DNA from: Pardosa pseudoannulata
Lineage: Eukaryota > Arthropoda > Arachnida > Araneae > Lycosidae
Length of the DNA: 64,000 nucleotides
Assembly: GCA_032207245.1 (NCBI GenBank)
Contig: CM063508.1
Span: 189,440,957 to 189,504,956, forward strand
Direction: 5' to 3'
Each line of letters begins with the position of its first letter. The stretch's first letter is position 1. Below, one piece after another: positions 21,131 to 33,149 of the stretch. The position numbers and the translations under genes were made by a program. The notes below the pieces were generated by a model. That model did no database searches. It saw nothing but the letters and a program-made list of their open reading frames with translations, and was not told the DNA's origin.

Positions 21131-24100
21131 CTATTTTTATTAAAATATAAGAACCTTTATTTTCTGGTCTGTTTCAGCATCGATTTGCATAGAAAACTAC
21201 ATTTTTTCAAATATTAGTAGTTTTTTATGTTTTGTGTTCGGAAATGACTTTTAAACTTGGAACTTGGACTAAAATCGTTTGTTTTATATAATTGGCGTAG
21301 AAACACTATCCGAAAGACCTATCTTTGTTAAAATTTAAGAACCGTCCTTTTCGGGTTGTTTCCGGCATCAATTTGCATAGAAAAATACTTTCTTTCAAAT
21401 ATTTGAAATTATTTGCTTTCTGTTCCGAAATGATTTTTAAACTTGGAACTTGGACTAAAATCGTTTGTTTTATTTAATTGGCGAGGAAAAACTGTCCGAA
21501 AAACTTATTTTTATTAAAATATAAGAAACTTTAATTTCTGGTCTCTTTCAGCATCGATTTGCATAAAAAAATACTTATTTTCAAATTATCGTAGTTTTTT
21601 ATGTTTTGTGTTCGGAAATGACTTTTAAACTTGGAACTTGGACTAAAATCGTTTGTTTTATTTAATTTTCGACGGAAATCTGTCCGAAAAAGCTATTTTT
21701 ATTAAAATATAAGAAACTTTTTTTTCGGGTCGTTTCCGGCATCAATTTGCATAGAAAAATACTTTTTTTCAAATATTTGAAATTTTTTGCTTTCTGTACC
21801 GAAATGACTTTTAAATTTGCAACTTGGTCTAAAAACGTTTGTTTTATTTAATTGGCGAGGAAAATCTGTCCGAAAAACCTATTTTCATTAAAATATAAGG
21901 AACTTTATTTTCTGGTCTGTTTCAGCATCGATTTGCATAGAAAAATACTTTTTTTCAAATATTCATATTTTTTTATATTTTGTGTTTGGAAATGACTTTT
22001 AAACTTGGAACTTGGACTAAAATCGTTTGTTTTATTTAATTGGCGAGGAAAATCTGTCAGAAAAACCTATTTTTATTAAATTATAAGAACCTTTATTTTC
22101 TGGTCTGTTTCAGCATCGATTTGCATAGAAAAATACTTTTTTTCAAATATTCGTAGTTTATTATGTTTTGTGTTCGGAAATGATTTTTAAACTTGGAACT
22201 TGGACTAAAATCGTTTGTTTTATTTAATTGGCGAGGAAAATCTGTTAGAAAAACCTATTTTTATTAAATTATAAGAACCTTTATTTTCTGGTCTGTTTCA
22301 GCATCGATTTGCATAGAAAAATACTTTTTTTCAAATATTCGTAGTTTATTATGTTTTGTGTTCGGAAATGACTTTTAAACTTGGAACTTGGACTAAAATC
22401 GTTTGTTTTATTTAATTGGCGAGGAAAATCTGTTAGAAAAACCTATTTTTATTAAATTATAAGAACCTTTATTTTCTGGTCTGTTTCAGCATCGATTTGC
22501 ATAGAAAAATACTTTTTTTCAAATATTCGTAGTTTATTATGTTTTGTGTTCGGAAATGATTTTTAAACTTGGAACTTGGACTAAAATCGTTTGTTTTATT
22601 TAACTGGCGTGGAAACACTGTCGGAAAAACCTATCTTTGTTAAAATTTAAGAACCGTCATTTTCGAGTTGTTTCCGGCATCAATTTGCATAGAAAAATAC
22701 TTTTTTTCAAATATTTGAAATTTTTTGCTTTCTGTACCGAAATGACTTTTAAATTTGCAACTTGGACTAAAAACGTTTGTTTTATTTAATTGGCGAGGAA
22801 AATCTGTCCGAAAAACCTATTTTTATTAAAATATAAGAACCTTTATTTTCTGGTCTGTTTCAGCATCGATTTGCATAGAAAAATTCTTTTTTACAAATAT
22901 TCTTAGTTTTTTATGTTTTGTGTTCGGAAATGACTTTTAAACTTGGAACTTGGACTAAAATCGTTTGATTTATTTAATTGGCGAGGAAAAACTGTCCGAA
23001 AAACCTCTCTTTATTAAAATTTAAGAATCGTCACTTTCGGATCGTTTCCGGCATCAATTTGCATAGAAAAATACTTTCTTTCAAATATTTGAAATTTTTT
23101 GCTTTCTGTTCCGAAATGACTTTTAAACTTGGAACTTGGACTAAAATCGTTTGTTTTATTTAATTGGCGTGGACACACTGTCGGAAAAACCTTTCTTTGT
23201 TAAAATTTAAGAAGCGTCATTTTCGGGTTGTTTCCGGCATAAATTTGCATAGAAAAATACTTTTTTTCAAATATTTGAAGTTTTTTGCTTTCTGTACCGA
23301 AATGACTTTTAAATTTGCAAGTTGGTCTAAAATCGTTTGTTTTATTTAATTGGCGAGGAAAATCTGTCCGGAAAACCTATTTTTATTAAAATATAAGAAT
23401 CTTTATTTTCTGGTCTGTTTCAGCATCGATTTGCATAGAAAAATACTTTTTTACAAATATTCTTAGTTTTTTATGTTTTGTGTTCGGAAATGACTTTTAA
23501 ACTTGGAACTTGGACTAAAATCGTTTGCTTTATTTAACTGGTGAGGAAAAACAGTCCAAAAAATATCTTTATTAAAATTTAAGAACCGTCATTTTCGGGT
23601 CGTTTCCGGCATCAATTTGCATAGAAAAATACTTTCTTTCAAATATTTGAAATTTGTTGTTTTCTGTTACGAAATGACTTTTAAACTTGGAACTTGGACT
23701 AAAATCGTTTGTTTTATTTAATTGGCGAGGAAAATCTGTCAGAAAAACCTATTTTTATTAAAATATAAGAACCTTTATTTTCTGGTCTGTTTCAGCATCG
23801 ATTTGCATAGAAAAATTCTTTTTTACAAATATTCTTAGTTTTTTATGTTTTGTGTTCGGAAATGACTTTTAAACTTGGAACTTGGACTAAAATCGTTTGC
23901 TTTATTTAACTGGTGAGGAAAAACTGTCCAAAAAATATCTTTATTAAAATTTAAGAACCGTCATTTATGGGTCGTTTCCGGCATCAATTTGCATAGAAAA
24001 ATACTTTCAAATATTTGAAATTTGTTGCTTTCTGTTACGAAATGACTTTTAAACTTGGAACTTGGACTAAAATCGTTATTTTCATTTAATTGGCGAGGAA

Positions 24101-24310
24101 AATCTGTCAGAAAAACCTATTGTTATTAAAATATAAGAAACTTTATTTTCTGGTCTTTTTCAGCATCGATTTGCATAGAAAAATACTTTTTTTCAAATAT
24201 TCGCAGTTTTTTATGTTTTGTGTTCGGAAATGACTTTTAAACTTGGAACTTGGACTAAAATCGTTTGTTTTATTTAATTGGCGAGGAAAATCTATCCGGA
24301 ACACCTATTT
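21131..24310 (+). repeat. Satellite A, well-preserved block
   Basis: Full-length 186-187-bp monomers. A-type units contain cgtttccggcatcaatttgcat and ctttctgt(t/a)ccgaaatg; B-type units contain tgtttcagcatcgatttgcat and ttttgtgttcggaaatg. Some A units follow each other directly (22,978 and 23,164), elsewhere A and B alternate. Confidence 0.97.
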
Positions 24311-25020
24311 TTATTAAAATACTAGCATAGCATCATTCTTAGTCTTTTAAATATTCAGACTTTAGCAAATGCTAAAATTTTTTTTTTTGAATTTTTGTTC
24401 ACTCTCAATAATTTATTTATCGTAAATCCTTTAGAGTCTATTCCTGTGAAATGCAGTTTTTTAATCACATTGAATTCATTAAGAAACCTCTTATGTATTA
24501 AACAAACACACAAATAGAAAATTCTTTTCCAAATATGCATAATTAAAAGTTAGATTTTGTGTCCGTGAAATGATTAGACTTATATGAAAAGAATTTATTT
24601 TACTATGGTGATAACATCTAAACAAAAAATAATCGATGTTCGATTAAAATTATAATGTATGTACTAATCTATTATTTAAGCAAATTTTAAGAAAAATAAT
24701 GTACAATTTTTTTTAAAAATATAAGTGTGTTTTTTATGTTTAAAATATCGATTTAAATGAGATTTTAAATTGGATGCTAAAAAATCGTTTTTTTATTTAA
24801 TTGGAAAAATGGATAATTTAATATTTATTTTATTAAATATGGCATAAAACTCTCAAAATACTTAATTTCGAATTAAAGACGATTATTTTTTCATGATTTG
24901 AAGCATATTTAAAAAATTTATTTTAGAATGGTAGATAGTTTAGAAATAAACTTTATTTTTAATGGACTATTTTGTTTTAATAATTGAGAATAGAAATATA
25001 TTATTATATAGGGGATAAGA
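24311..25020. repeat. Strongly decayed gap within satellite A
   Basis: Only scattered satellite words survive (aaaatcg-ttttttatttaattgg near 24,780). The rest is AT-rich sequence without recognised content. The 61-codon minus frame at 24,355-24,540 has no recognisable features. Confidence 0.6.
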
Positions 25021-28000
25021 AACTTTATTTTCTTGTCTGTTTTAGCATCGATTTGCATAAAAAAATACTTTTTTTCAAATATTCGTAGTTTTTTATGTTT
25101 TGTGTTCGGAAATGACTTTTAAACTTGGAACTTGGACTAAAAATTTTGTTTTATTGTTGCGAGGAAAATCTGTAGAAAAACCTATTTTTATTAAAATATA
25201 AGAACCTTTATTTTCTGGTCTGTTTCAGCATCGATTTGCATAGAAAAATACTTTTTTTAATATTATTTGTTTTTTATGTTTTGTGTTCGGAAATGACTTT
25301 TAAACTTGGAACTTGGACTAAAATCGTTTGTTTTATAATTAGGAAAAACAATCTGGAAAAACTATTTTGTTAAAATAGAACCTTTATTTTCGGGTTGTTT
25401 CCGGCATCAATTTGCATAGAAAAATACTTTTTTTCAAATATTTGATTTTTTTGTTTCTGTTTCGGAAATGACTTTTAAATTTGGAATTTGGACTAAAATC
25501 GTTTGTTTTATTTAATTGCCTTGGAAAAACTGTCCGAAAAATCTTTTTTTTTAAAATATAGTTATTTGGTCTGTTTCAGTATCGATTTGCATAGAAAAAT
25601 ACTTTTTTTCAAATATTCGTAGTTTTTCATGTTTTGTGTTCGGAAATGACTTTTAAACTTGGACTATTCACTAAAATCGTTTGTTTTATTTAATTGGCGA
25701 GGAAAAACTGTCCGAAAACCTATCTTTATTAAAATATAAGAAGCTTTATTTTTTGGTCTGTTTCAGCATCGATTTGCATAGAAAAATACTTTTTTTCAAA
25801 TATTCGTAGTTTTTTATGTTTTGTGTTCGGAAATGACTTTTAAACTTGGAACTTGGACTAAAATCGTTTGTTTTATTTAGTTGTCGAGGAAAATCTGTGA
25901 GAAAAACCTATTTTTATTAAAATATAAGAACCTTTATTTTCTGGTCTGTTTCAGCATCGATTTGCATAGAAAAATACTTTTTTACAAATATGTGTAGTTT
26001 TTTATGTTTTGTGTTCGGAAATGACTTTTACACTTAGAACTTGATCTAAAATCGTTTGTTTTATATAATTGGAAAGGAAAAACAATCCGAAAAACCTATC
26101 TTTGTTAAAATTTAAGAACCGTCATTTTCGGGTTGTTTCCGGCATCAATTTGCATAGAAAATTACTTTTTTCAATTATTTGAAATTTGTTGCTTTCTGTT
26201 CCGAAATGACTTTTAAACTTGGAACTTGCACTAAAATCGTTTATTTTATTTATATGGCGAGGAAAAACTGTCCGAAAACTCTTTCTTTATTAAAATTTAA
26301 GAATCGTCACTTTCGGTCGTTTCCGGCATCAATTTGCATAGAAAAATACTTTCTTTCAAATATTTGAAGTTTTTTGCTTTCTGTTCCGAAATGATTTTTA
26401 AATTTGCAAGTTGGTCTAAAATCGTTTGTTTTATTTAATTGGCGAGGAAAAACTGTCCGAAAAATCTATTTTTATTAAAATATAAGAACCTTTATTTTCT
26501 GGTCTGTTTCAGAATCCATTTGCATAGAAAAATTTTTTCAAATATTCATATTTTTTTATATTTTGTGTTTGGAAATGACTTTTAAACTTGGAACTTGGAC
26601 TAAAATCGTTTTTTTTTATTTAATTGGCGAGGAAAATCTGTCCGAAAAAGCTATTTTTATTAAAATATAAGACTCTTTATTTTCTGGTCTGTTTCAGCAC
26701 CGATTTGCATAGAAAAATACTTTTTTACAAATATGTGTAGTTTTTTATGTTTTGTGTTCGGAAATGACTTTTAAACTTGGAACTTGGACTAAAATCGTTT
26801 GTTTTATTTAATTGGCGAGGAAAATCTGTCCGAAAAAGCTATTTTTATTAAAATATAAGACTCTTTATTTTCTGGTCTGTTTCAGCACCGATTTGCATAG
26901 AAAAATACTTTTTTACAAATATGTGTATTTTTTTATGTTTTGTGTTCGGAAATGACTTTTAAACTTGGAACTTGGACTAAAATCGTTTGTTTTATTTAAT
27001 TGGCGAGGGAAATCTGTCCGAAAAAGCTATTTTTATTAAAATATAAGAACCGTCATTTTCGGGTCGTTTCCGGCATCAATTTGCATAGAAAAATACTTTT
27101 TTTCAAATATTTGAAGTTTTTTGCTTTCTGTACCGAAATGACTTTTAAATTTGCAAGTTGGTCTAAAATCGTTTGTTTTATTTAATTGGCGAGGAAAATC
27201 TGTCCGGAAAACCTATTTTTATTAAAATATAAGAATCTTTATTTTCTGGTCTGTTTCAGCATCGAATTACATAGAAAAATACTTTTTTTCAAATATTCAT
27301 ATTTTTTTATATTTTGTGTTTGGAAATGACTTTTAAACTTGGAACTTGGACTAAAATCGTTTGTTTTATTTAATTGGCGAGGAAAATCTGTCCGAAAAAC
27401 CTATTTTTATTAAAATATAAGAATCTTTATTTTCTGGTCTGTTTCAGCATCGATTTGCATAGAAAAATACTTTTTTACAAATATTCTTAGTTTTTTATGT
27501 TTTGTGTTCGGAAATGACTTTTAAACTTGGAACTTGGACTAAAATCGTTTGTTTTATTTAATTGGGGAGGAAAATCTGTCAGAAAAACCTATTTTTATTA
27601 AAATATAAGAACCTTTATTTTCTGGTCTGTTTCAGCATCGATTTGCATAGAAAAATACTTTTTTTCAAATATTCGTAGTTTTTTATGTTTTGTGTTCGGA
27701 AATGACTTTTAAACTTGGAACTTGGACTAAAATCGTTTGATTTATTTAATTGGAGAGGAAAAATTGTAGGAAAAACCTATCTTTATTAAAATTTAAGAAT
27801 CGTCACTTTTGGGTCGTTTCCCGCATCAATTTGCATAGAAAAATACTTTCTTTCAAATATTTGAAATTTTTTGCTTTCTGTGCCGAAATGATTTTTAAAC
27901 TTGGAACTTGGACTAAAATCGTTTGTTTTATTTAATTGGCGTGGAAACACTGTCCGAAAAACCTATCTTTGTTAAAGTTAAGAACCGTCATTTTCGGGTT

Positions 28001-29235
28001 GTTTCCGGCATCCATTTGCATAGAAAAATACTTTCTTTCAAATATTTGAAATTTTTTGCTTTCTGTTCCGAAATGACTTTTAAACTTGGAACTTGGACTA
28101 AAATCGTTTGTTTTATTAATTGGCGTGGAAAAACTGTCCGGAAAACCTATTTTTTTTTAAAATATAAGAACCTTTATTTTCTGCTCTGTTTCACCATCGA
28201 TTTGCATAGAAAAATACTTTTTTGCAAATATTCGTAGTTTTTCATGTTTTTTCTTAGGAAATGACTTTTAAACTTGGAACTTGGACTAAAATCGTTTGAT
28301 TTATTTAATTGGAGAGGAAAAATTGTCCGAAAAACCTATCTTTATTAAAATTTAAGAATCGTCACTTTTGGATCGTTTCCGGCATCAATTTGCATATAGA
28401 AAAATACTTTCTTTCAAATATTTGAAATTTTTTGCTTTCTGTTCCGAAATGATTTTTAAACTTGGAACTTGGACTAAAATCGTTTGTTTTATTTAATTGG
28501 CGAGGAAAAACTATTCCGAAAAACCTATTTTTATTAAAATATAAGAAACTTTATTTTCTGGTCTCTTTCAGCATCCATTTGCATAGAAAAATACTTTTTT
28601 TCAAATATTCATATTTTTTTATATTTTGTGTTTGGAAATGACTTTTAAACTTGGAACTTGGACTAAAATCGTTTGTTTTATTTAATTGGCGAGTCAAAAC
28701 TGTCCGAAAAACCTATCTTTATTAAAATTTAAGAAACCTTATTTTCTGGTCTGTTTCAGCATCGATTTGCATAGAAAAATACTTTTTTTCAAATATTCTT
28801 AGTTTTTTATGTTTTGTGTTCGGAAATGACTTTTAAACTTGGAACTTGGACTAAAATCGTTTATTTTATTTAATTGGCGAGGAAAAACTGTCCGAAAAAC
28901 CTATCTTTATTAAAATTTAAGAACCTTTATTTTCTGGTCAGTTTTAGCATCGATTTGTATAGAAAAATACTTTTTTTCAACTATTCATATTTTTTTATAT
29001 ATTTGTTTGGAAATGACTTTTAAACTTTTAACTTAGACTAAAATCGTTTGCGTTATTTAATTGTCGAGGAAAATCTGTCGGAAAAACTTACTTTAATTAA
29101 AATATAAGAACCTTTATTTTCTGGTCTGTTTCAGAATCGATTTGCATAGAAAAATTCTTTTTTACAAATATTCTTAGTTTTTTATGTTTTGTGTTCGGAA
29201 ATGACTTTTAAACTTGGAACTTGGACTAAAATCGT
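25021..29235 (+). repeat. Satellite A, mixed A/B block
   Basis: The first 700 bp still carry many indels; from about 25,700 monomers are clean. B-type units dominate up to 27 kb, with A units interspersed at 26,180, 27,000, 27,750 and 27,940. Frames of 61 codons seen here are single A monomers. Confidence 0.96.
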
Positions 29236-32200
29236 TTGTTTTATTTAATTATCATGGAAACACTGTCCGAACAACCTATCTTTGTTAAAGTTAAGAACCG
29301 TCACTTTCGGGTCGTTTCCGGCATCAATTTGCATAGAAAAATACTTTCTTTCAAATATTTGAAATTTTTTGCTTTCTGTTCCGAAATGACTTTTAAACTT
29401 GGAACTTGGACTAAAATCGTTTGTTTTATTTAATTGGTGAGGAAAATCTGTCCGAAAAACCTCTTTTTATTAAAATATAAATAACTTTATTTTCTGGTCT
29501 GTTTCAGCATCGATTTGCATAGAAAAATTCTTTTTTACAAATATTCTTAGTTTTTTATGTTTTGTGTTCGGAAATGACTTTTAAACTTGGAACTTGGACT
29601 AAAATCGTTTATTTTATTTAATTGGCGTGGACACACTGTCCGAAAAACCTTTCTTTGTTAAAATTTAAGAATCGTCACTTTCGGATCGTTTCCGGCATCA
29701 ATTTGCATAGAAAACTATTTTCTTTCAAATATTTGAAATTTTTTGCTTTCAGTTCCGAAATGACTTTTAAACTTGGAACTTGGACTAAAATCGTTTGTTT
29801 TATTTAATTGGTGAGGAAAATCTGTCCGAAAAACCTCTTTTTACTAAAATATAAATAACTTTATTTTCTGGTCTGTTTCAGCATAGATTTGTATAGAAAA
29901 ATACCTTTTTTCAAAAATTCGTAGTTTTTTATGTTTTGTGTTCGGAAATGGATTTTAACCTTGCAAATTAGACTTAAATCGTTTATTTTATTTAATTGCC
30001 GAGGAAAAACTGTCCGAAAAACCTATTTTTATTATCATTTAAGAATCGTCACTTTCGGTTCGTTTCCGGCATCAATTTGCATAGAAAAATACTTTCTTTC
30101 AAATATTTGAAATTTTTTGCTTTCTGTTCCGAAATGACTTTTAAACATGGAACTTTGACTAAAATCGTTTATTTTATTTAATTGGTGAGGAAAAACTGTC
30201 CGAAAAACCTATTTTTATTAAAATTTAAGAATCTTTATTTTCTGGTCTGTTTCAGCATGAATTTGCATAGAAAAATACCTTTTTTCAAAAATTCGAATTT
30301 TTTTACGTTTTCTGTTCGGAAATGGATTTTAAACTTGGAAATTGAACTAAAATCGTTTATTTTATTTAATTGCCGAGGAAAAACTGTCCGAAAAACCTAT
30401 TTTTATTATCATTTAAGAACCTATATTTTCTGGGTCGTTTCCGGCATCAATTTGCATAGAAATATATTTTCTTTCAAATATTTGAAATTTTTTGCTTTCT
30501 GTTCCGAAATGACTTTTAAACTTGGAACTTGGACTAAAATCGTTTATTTTACTTAATTGGCGAGGAAAATCTGTCCGAAAAACCTATTTTTATTAAAATA
30601 TAAATAACTTTATTTTCTGGTCTGTTTCAGCATCGAATTACATAGAAAAATACTTTTTTACAAATTTTCTTAGTTTTTTATGTTTTGTGTTCGGAAATGA
30701 CTTTTAAACTTGGAACTTGGACTAAAATCGTTTGATTTATTTAATTGGCGAGGAAAAACTGTCCGAAAAAAATATTTTTATTAAAATTTAAGAATCGTCA
30801 CTTTCGGGTCGTTTCCGGCATCAATTTGCATAGAAAACTATTTTCTTTCAAATATTTGAAATTTTTTGCTTTCAGTTCCGAAATGACTTTTAAACTTGGA
30901 ACTTGGACTAAAATCGTTTGTTTTATTTAATTGGTGAGGAAAATCTGTCCGAAAAACCTCTTTTTATTAAAATATAAATAACTTTATTTTCTGGTCTGTT
31001 TCAGCATCGATTTGCATAGAAAAATACTTTTTTTTTTTTTCAAATATTCGTAGTTTTTTATGTTTTGTGTTCGGAAATGACTTTTAAACTTGGAACTGGG
31101 ACTAAAATCGTTTGATTTATTTAATTGGCGAGGAAAAACTGTCCGAAAAACCTCTCTTTATTAAAATTTAAGAATCGTCACTTTCGGATCGTTTCCGGCA
31201 TCAATTTGCATAGAAAAATACTTTCTTTCAAATATTTGAAATTTTTTGCTTTCTGTTCCGAAATGACTTTTAAACTTGGAACTTGGACTAAAATCGTTTG
31301 TTTTATTTAATTGGTGAGGAAAATCTGTCCGAAAAACCTCTTTTTATTAAAATATAAATAACTTTATTTTCTGGTCTGTTTCAGCATAGATTTGTATAGA
31401 AAAATACCTTTTTTCAAAAATTCGTAGTTTTTTATGTTTTGTGTTCGGAAATGACTTTTAAACTTGGAACTTGAACTAAAATCGTTTATTTTATTTAATT
31501 GGCGAGGAAAAACTGTCCGAAAAACCTTTCTTTATTAAAATTTAAGAATCGTCACTTTCGGGTCGTTTCCGGCATCAATTTGCATAGAAAACTATTTTCT
31601 TTCAAATATTTGAAATTTTTTGCTTTCAGTTCCGAAATGACTTTTAAACTTGGAACTTGGACTAAAATCGTTTGTTTTATTTAATTGGTGAGGAAAATCT
31701 GTCCGAAAAACCTCTTTTTATTAAAATATAAAATCCTTTATTTTCAGGTCTTTTTCAGCATCGATTTGCATAGAAAAATACTTTTTTTCAAATCTTCGCA
31801 GTTTTTTATGTTTTGTGTTCGGAAATGACTTTTAAACTTGGAAATTGAACTAAAATCGTTTTTTTTTTTTATTTAATTGGCGAGGAAAAACTGTCCGAAA
31901 AACCTCTCTTTATTAAAATTTAAGAATCGTCACTTTCGGATCGTTTCCGGCATCAATTTGCATAGAAAAATACTTTCTTTCAAATATTTGAAATTTTTTG
32001 CTTTCTGTTCCGAAATGACTTTTAAACTTGGAACTTGGACTAAAATCGTTTGTTTTATTTAATTGGTGAGGAAAATCTGTCCGGAAAACCTCTTTTTATT
32101 AAAATATAAATAACTTTATTTTCTGGTCTGTTTCAGCATAGATTTGTATAGAAAAATACCTTTTTTCAGATATTGGAAGTTTTTTAAGTTTTATGTTCGG

Positions 32201-33149
32201 AAATGACTTTTAAACTTGGAACTTGGACTAAAATCGTTTGTTTTATTTAATTGGCGAGGAAAAACTGTCCGAAAAACCTTCTTTATTAAAATTTAAGAAT
32301 CGTCACTTTCGGGTCGTTTCCGGCATCAATTTGCATAGAAAACTATTTTTTTTTCAAATATTTGAAATTTTTTTGCTTTCAGTTCCGAAATGACTTTTAA
32401 ACTTGGAACTTGGACTAAAATCGTTTGTTTTATTTAATTGGTGAGGAAAATCTGTCCGGAAAACCTCTTTTTATTAAAATATAAATAACTTTATTTTCTG
32501 GTCTGTTTTCAGCATTGATTTGTATAGAAAAATACCTTTTTTCAAATATTCGAATTTTTTTAAGTTTTCTATTCGGAAATGACTTTTAAACTTGGAACTG
32601 GGACTAAAATCGTTTGATTTATTTAATTGGCGAGGAAAAACTGTCCGAAAAACCTCTCTTTATTAAAATTTAAGAATCGTCACTTTCGGATCGTTTCCGG
32701 CATCAATTTGCATAGAAAAATACTTTCTTTCAAATATTTGAAATTTTTTGCTTTCTGTTCCGAAATGACTTTTAAACTTGGAACTTGGACTAAAATCGTT
32801 TCTTTTATTTAATTGGCGAGGAAAATCTGTCAGAAAAACCTCTTTTTACTAAAATATAAATAACTTTATTTTCTGGTCTGTTTCGGCATTGATTTGTATA
32901 GAAAAATACCTTTTTTCAAATATTCGTAGGTTTTCATGTTTTGTGTTCGGAAATGACTTTTAAACTTGGAACTTGCACTAAAATCGTTTATTTTATTTAT
33001 ATGGCGAGGAAAAACTGTCCGAAAAACCTTTCTTTATTAAATTTAAGAATCGTCACTTTCGGTCGTTTCCGGCATCAATTTGCATAGAAAACTATTTTCT
33101 CAAATATTTGAAATATTTTTGCTTTCAGTTCCGAAATGACCGAAATGAC
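29236..33149 (+). repeat. Satellite A, four-monomer higher-order repeat
   Basis: A and B units alternate strictly, and A units themselves mostly alternate between A1 (gaaaaatactttc, ctttctgttccg) and A2 (gaaaactattttc, ctttcagttccg). A1 units start near 31,125, 31,877 and 32,627; A2 units near 31,499, 32,250 and 33,003. This gives an A1-B-A2-B unit of about 750 bp. The order is less regular at 29.99-30.74 kb, where A1-like units occur twice running. The array ends at a duplicated cgaaatgac (33,132-33,149). Confidence 0.93.

Noticed and set aside
23035..23065. cgtttccgg in A-type monomers as a CENP-B box
   Set aside because: The required positions of the box (nTTCGnnnnAnnCGGGn or its complement) are not met on either strand.
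15321..33149. Many 61-124-codon plus-strand frames starting MARKNCPKN or similar
   Set aside because: They are single or adjacent satellite A monomers read in one frame; there is no independent sign of coding.
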